DNA from: an endosymbiont of unidentified scaly snail isolate Monju
Lineage (GTDB): Bacteria; Pseudomonadota; Gammaproteobacteria; Chromatiales; Chromatiaceae
DNA length: 64,000 nucleotides
NCBI RefSeq assembly: GCF_000801295.1
Contig: NZ_AP012978.1
Coordinates: 186,001-250,000 of the forward strand
Direction: 5' to 3'
The notes below the pieces were generated by a model. The model was not told where the DNA came from. It saw only the letters and a list, made by a program, of their open reading frames with translations, and searched no databases. This document shows, piece by piece, positions 62,420 through 64,000 of the stretch. The position numbers and the translations under genes are program-made. Each line of letters begins with the position of its first letter. Position 1 is the stretch's first letter.

Positions 62420-62905
62420 ATGCTCAGCACCTATTGCACGCCAGGCCGTGCCGAGTGCCAGGTCGTCATCCGTCCCAACCGGTCGTTGACCTGGCGCCAG
62501 TCCCTGTTTTTCATCGGCCTCGTTTCCCTGTTGTTGTTCACCGTGTCTGGCGTGTTCGCCTCTCTGGGCTATTGGCTGGTACTGCCATTTGCCGGTCTGG
62601 AGGTGCTTGCGCTGCTGGCAGCCACCTGGTGGGTCGCCGAGCGCGGCATGGACTGTGAAATGGTCTGGCTGAATGCCACCGAAGTGCGTGTGGACAAGGG
62701 GCGCAGGGCCTGTTCGCGTCTCACGAGTCGAAAGTGTTTCCCCCGGGCCTGGGTGCGCATCGAGCTACGCCGCAGGTCCGGCTGGTATCCGCTCCAGCTG
62801 TTGATCGGTGCGTCCGGCGTCTGGGTGGAGCTCGGGGCCTTTCTCGCCGACGGCGAGAAGCAGAGCCTGGCCAACGAATTGAACCGGCTGCTGTCCAGCG
62901 CCTGA
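62420..62905 (+). CDS. DUF2244 membrane protein of the cytochrome oxidase cluster
   Basis: The 161 residues have two membrane segments (about 33-53 and 57-76, WRQSLFFIGLVSLLLFTVSGVF and GYWLVLPFAGLEVLALLAATWWV) and a C-terminal cytoplasmic beta-rich domain (RIELRRRSGWYPLQLLIGASGVWVELGAFLADGEKQSLANEL). This is the DUF2244 layout. Such genes commonly sit beside coxB, as here. Its molecular role is unknown. The start is ATG 62420; a GTG at 62405 is an alternative. Confidence 0.85.
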   Translation: MLSTYCTPGRAECQVVIRPNRSLTWRQSLFFIGLVSLLLFTVSGVFASLGYWLVLPFAGLEVLALLAATWWVAERGMDCEMVWLNATEVRVDKGRRACSRLTSRKCFPRAWVRIELRRRSGWYPLQLLIGASGVWVELGAFLADGEKQSLANELNRLLSSA

Positions 62906-62976
62906 AGCAGGGCCGTTGCCGGCGTCATTCGATGCAGTACAACGATAACCATCAAAGCAGAGTGGGAGAGCAAGCA

Positions 62977-64000
62977 GTGAGAGTGAAAAGAAGTGTTGGG
63001 AGGAGGGTGCTGCCGGCCATGCTTGCATTGGCCGCTGGGCCTGTGTTGGCGGACTGGAGTCTGCTGAACATGCGTGAAGGGGTTACCAGCACCAGTCGCG
63101 CGGTGCATGACCTGCACATGATCATCCTCTGGGTCTGCGTGGTGATCGGCATCGTGGTGTTCGGTGCCATGATCTACGCCATGCTCAGGCATCGCAAGTC
63201 GAAGGGAGCCGTTGCTGCGCAGTTCCACGAGAGCACCACCATGGAGGTCATTTGGACGATCATTCCGATCGTGATCCTGGTGAGCATGGCGATCCCGGCG
63301 ACCAAGACGCTGCTCGCCATGGAAGATACCAGCGAGGCCGACATGACCGTCAAGGTCACCGGCATCCAGTGGAAGTGGAAATATGACTACATCGACGGTG
63401 AGGCCGCCGGTATCTCTCTCATCAGTTCATTGCATCCCGACCACAATAACGCCCGCTTGCGCGGTGCGAGCGGGAGCGCCGAGAACCTGCGCGAGCAGTT
63501 CGGCGATACCTATCTGCGTGAGGTGGACAATCCGCTGGTCATTCCCACCGGCAAGAAGGTGCGCTTCCTGCTCACCGCGGCCGATGTGATCCATTCCTGG
63601 TGGGTGCCCGATCTGGGCTGGAAGAAGGATGCCATCCCCGGCTTCGTCAACGAGAGCTGGACTCGGGTGGACAAGCCCGGGGTGTACCGGGGCAAGTGCG
63701 CCGAGCTGTGTGGCAAGGACCACGGCTTCATGCCCATCGTGGTGGTGGCCATGGCGCCGGACGACTACAAGGCCTGGGTGGCGCAGCAGAAGGGCAATGC
63801 GGCACAGGCCGCCGCGGCCGCCGACAGGACCTGGAGCAAGGAAGACCTGATCGCCCGCGGCGAAAACGTCTACCGCACCAACTGTGCGGCTTGTCACCAG
63901 GTCAGCGGCAAGGGGCTTCCGCCAGCCTTCCCGGCGCTGGCCGGCAGCCCCATCTCGAATGGCAGCGATGCCAGCAAGCATATCGAGACGGTGATGAACG
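62977..64000 (+). CDS. coxB: Cytochrome c oxidase subunit II with fused cytochrome c domain (partial)
   Basis: CoxB carries the CuA site that accepts electrons from cytochrome c. It starts at GTG 62977 (GGGAGAG 7 bases upstream) with a signal peptide (MRVKRSVGRRVLPAMLALAAGPVLA). Two membrane segments and the KVTGIQWKWKYDY strand follow. The CuA ligands are in DVIHSWWVP and CAELCGKDHGFM. A linker then leads to a class I cytochrome c domain with heme motif CAACH, as in caa3-type oxidases. The window ends after about 341 codons, inside that domain. coxA would be expected next. Confidence 0.94.
   Translation, partial: MRVKRSVGRRVLPAMLALAAGPVLADWSLLNMREGVTSTSRAVHDLHMIILWVCVVIGIVVFGAMIYAMLRHRKSKGAVAAQFHESTTMEVIWTIIPIVILVSMAIPATKTLLAMEDTSEADMTVKVTGIQWKWKYDYIDGEAAGISLISSLHPDHNNARLRGASGSAENLREQFGDTYLREVDNPLVIPTGKKVRFLLTAADVIHSWWVPDLGWKKDAIPGFVNESWTRVDKPGVYRGKCAELCGKDHGFMPIVVVAMAPDDYKAWVAQQKGNAAQAAAAADRTWSKEDLIARGENVYRTNCAACHQVSGKGLPPAFPALAGSPISNGSDASKHIETVMN

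Overview
The window is a GC-rich chromosomal segment of a gammaproteobacterium. The evidence is the gene orders tuf/tRNA-Trp/secE/nusG/rpl/rpoBC/str/S10/spc/alpha, miaB-phoH-ybeY-corC-lnt, uvrA divergent from an MFS gene and ssb, ubiCA, and bioBFHCD, together with the protein sequences themselves. A sulfur-oxidiser or Chromatiales-like host would fit the repeat style and gene content. That placement is inference, because no 16S rRNA is present.

Region 1 (1-30528) is one long plus-strand block for translation and transcription machinery. It runs from the end of one tuf copy and tRNA-Trp(CCA) through secE-nusG, rplKAJL, rpoBC, rpsLG-fusA-tuf, and the S10, spc and alpha clusters to rplQ and an intrinsic terminator. 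Control elements seen directly are an L10-type leader with its kink-turn helix and a greatly enlarged apical arm, a 14-bp hairpin before rpoB, a near-consensus sigma70 promoter before rpsL whose -35 box lies in the loop of the rpoC 3' hairpin, and a terminator just downstream of that promoter's expected start.

Region 2 (30552-42306) holds housekeeping genes on mixed strands: a SAM hydrolase/adenosyltransferase with a locally shifted reading frame, a PA0069-like radical SAM protein, recG, yjbQ, an IalB-like periplasmic protein, ridA, a small lipoprotein, and lnt-corC-ybeY-phoH-miaB, followed by a small ferredoxin-fold protein.

Region 3 (42499-55542) holds a PiT phosphate transporter, rsmA, a DUF2927 protein, ssb, a YajR-like MFS carrier, uvrA, msrB, ubiC-ubiA, a tripeptidyl-peptidase-like hydrolase and a cysteine-poor dksA. 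Region 4 (55630-64000) holds comF, a biotin operon (membrane protein-bioB-bioF-bioH-bioC-bioD, no bioA) with a 2OG-Fe(II) oxygenase gene behind it, an AT-rich gap, then a DUF2244 gene and coxB. CoxB is cut by the window end and carries a fused cytochrome c domain.

The most unusual feature is a family of three intergenic elements of 254-260 bp (36545-36803, 45827-46086, 55289-55542) with terminal inverted repeats that begin TAGCCCG. In every copy the terminal TAG is the stop codon of a neighbouring gene (lnt, ssb, dksA). A second, unrelated palindromic element with a 21-bp perfect terminal inverted repeat lies between uvrA and msrB, nested between two facing hairpin repeats. No CRISPR array, prophage, transposase gene or rRNA was seen.
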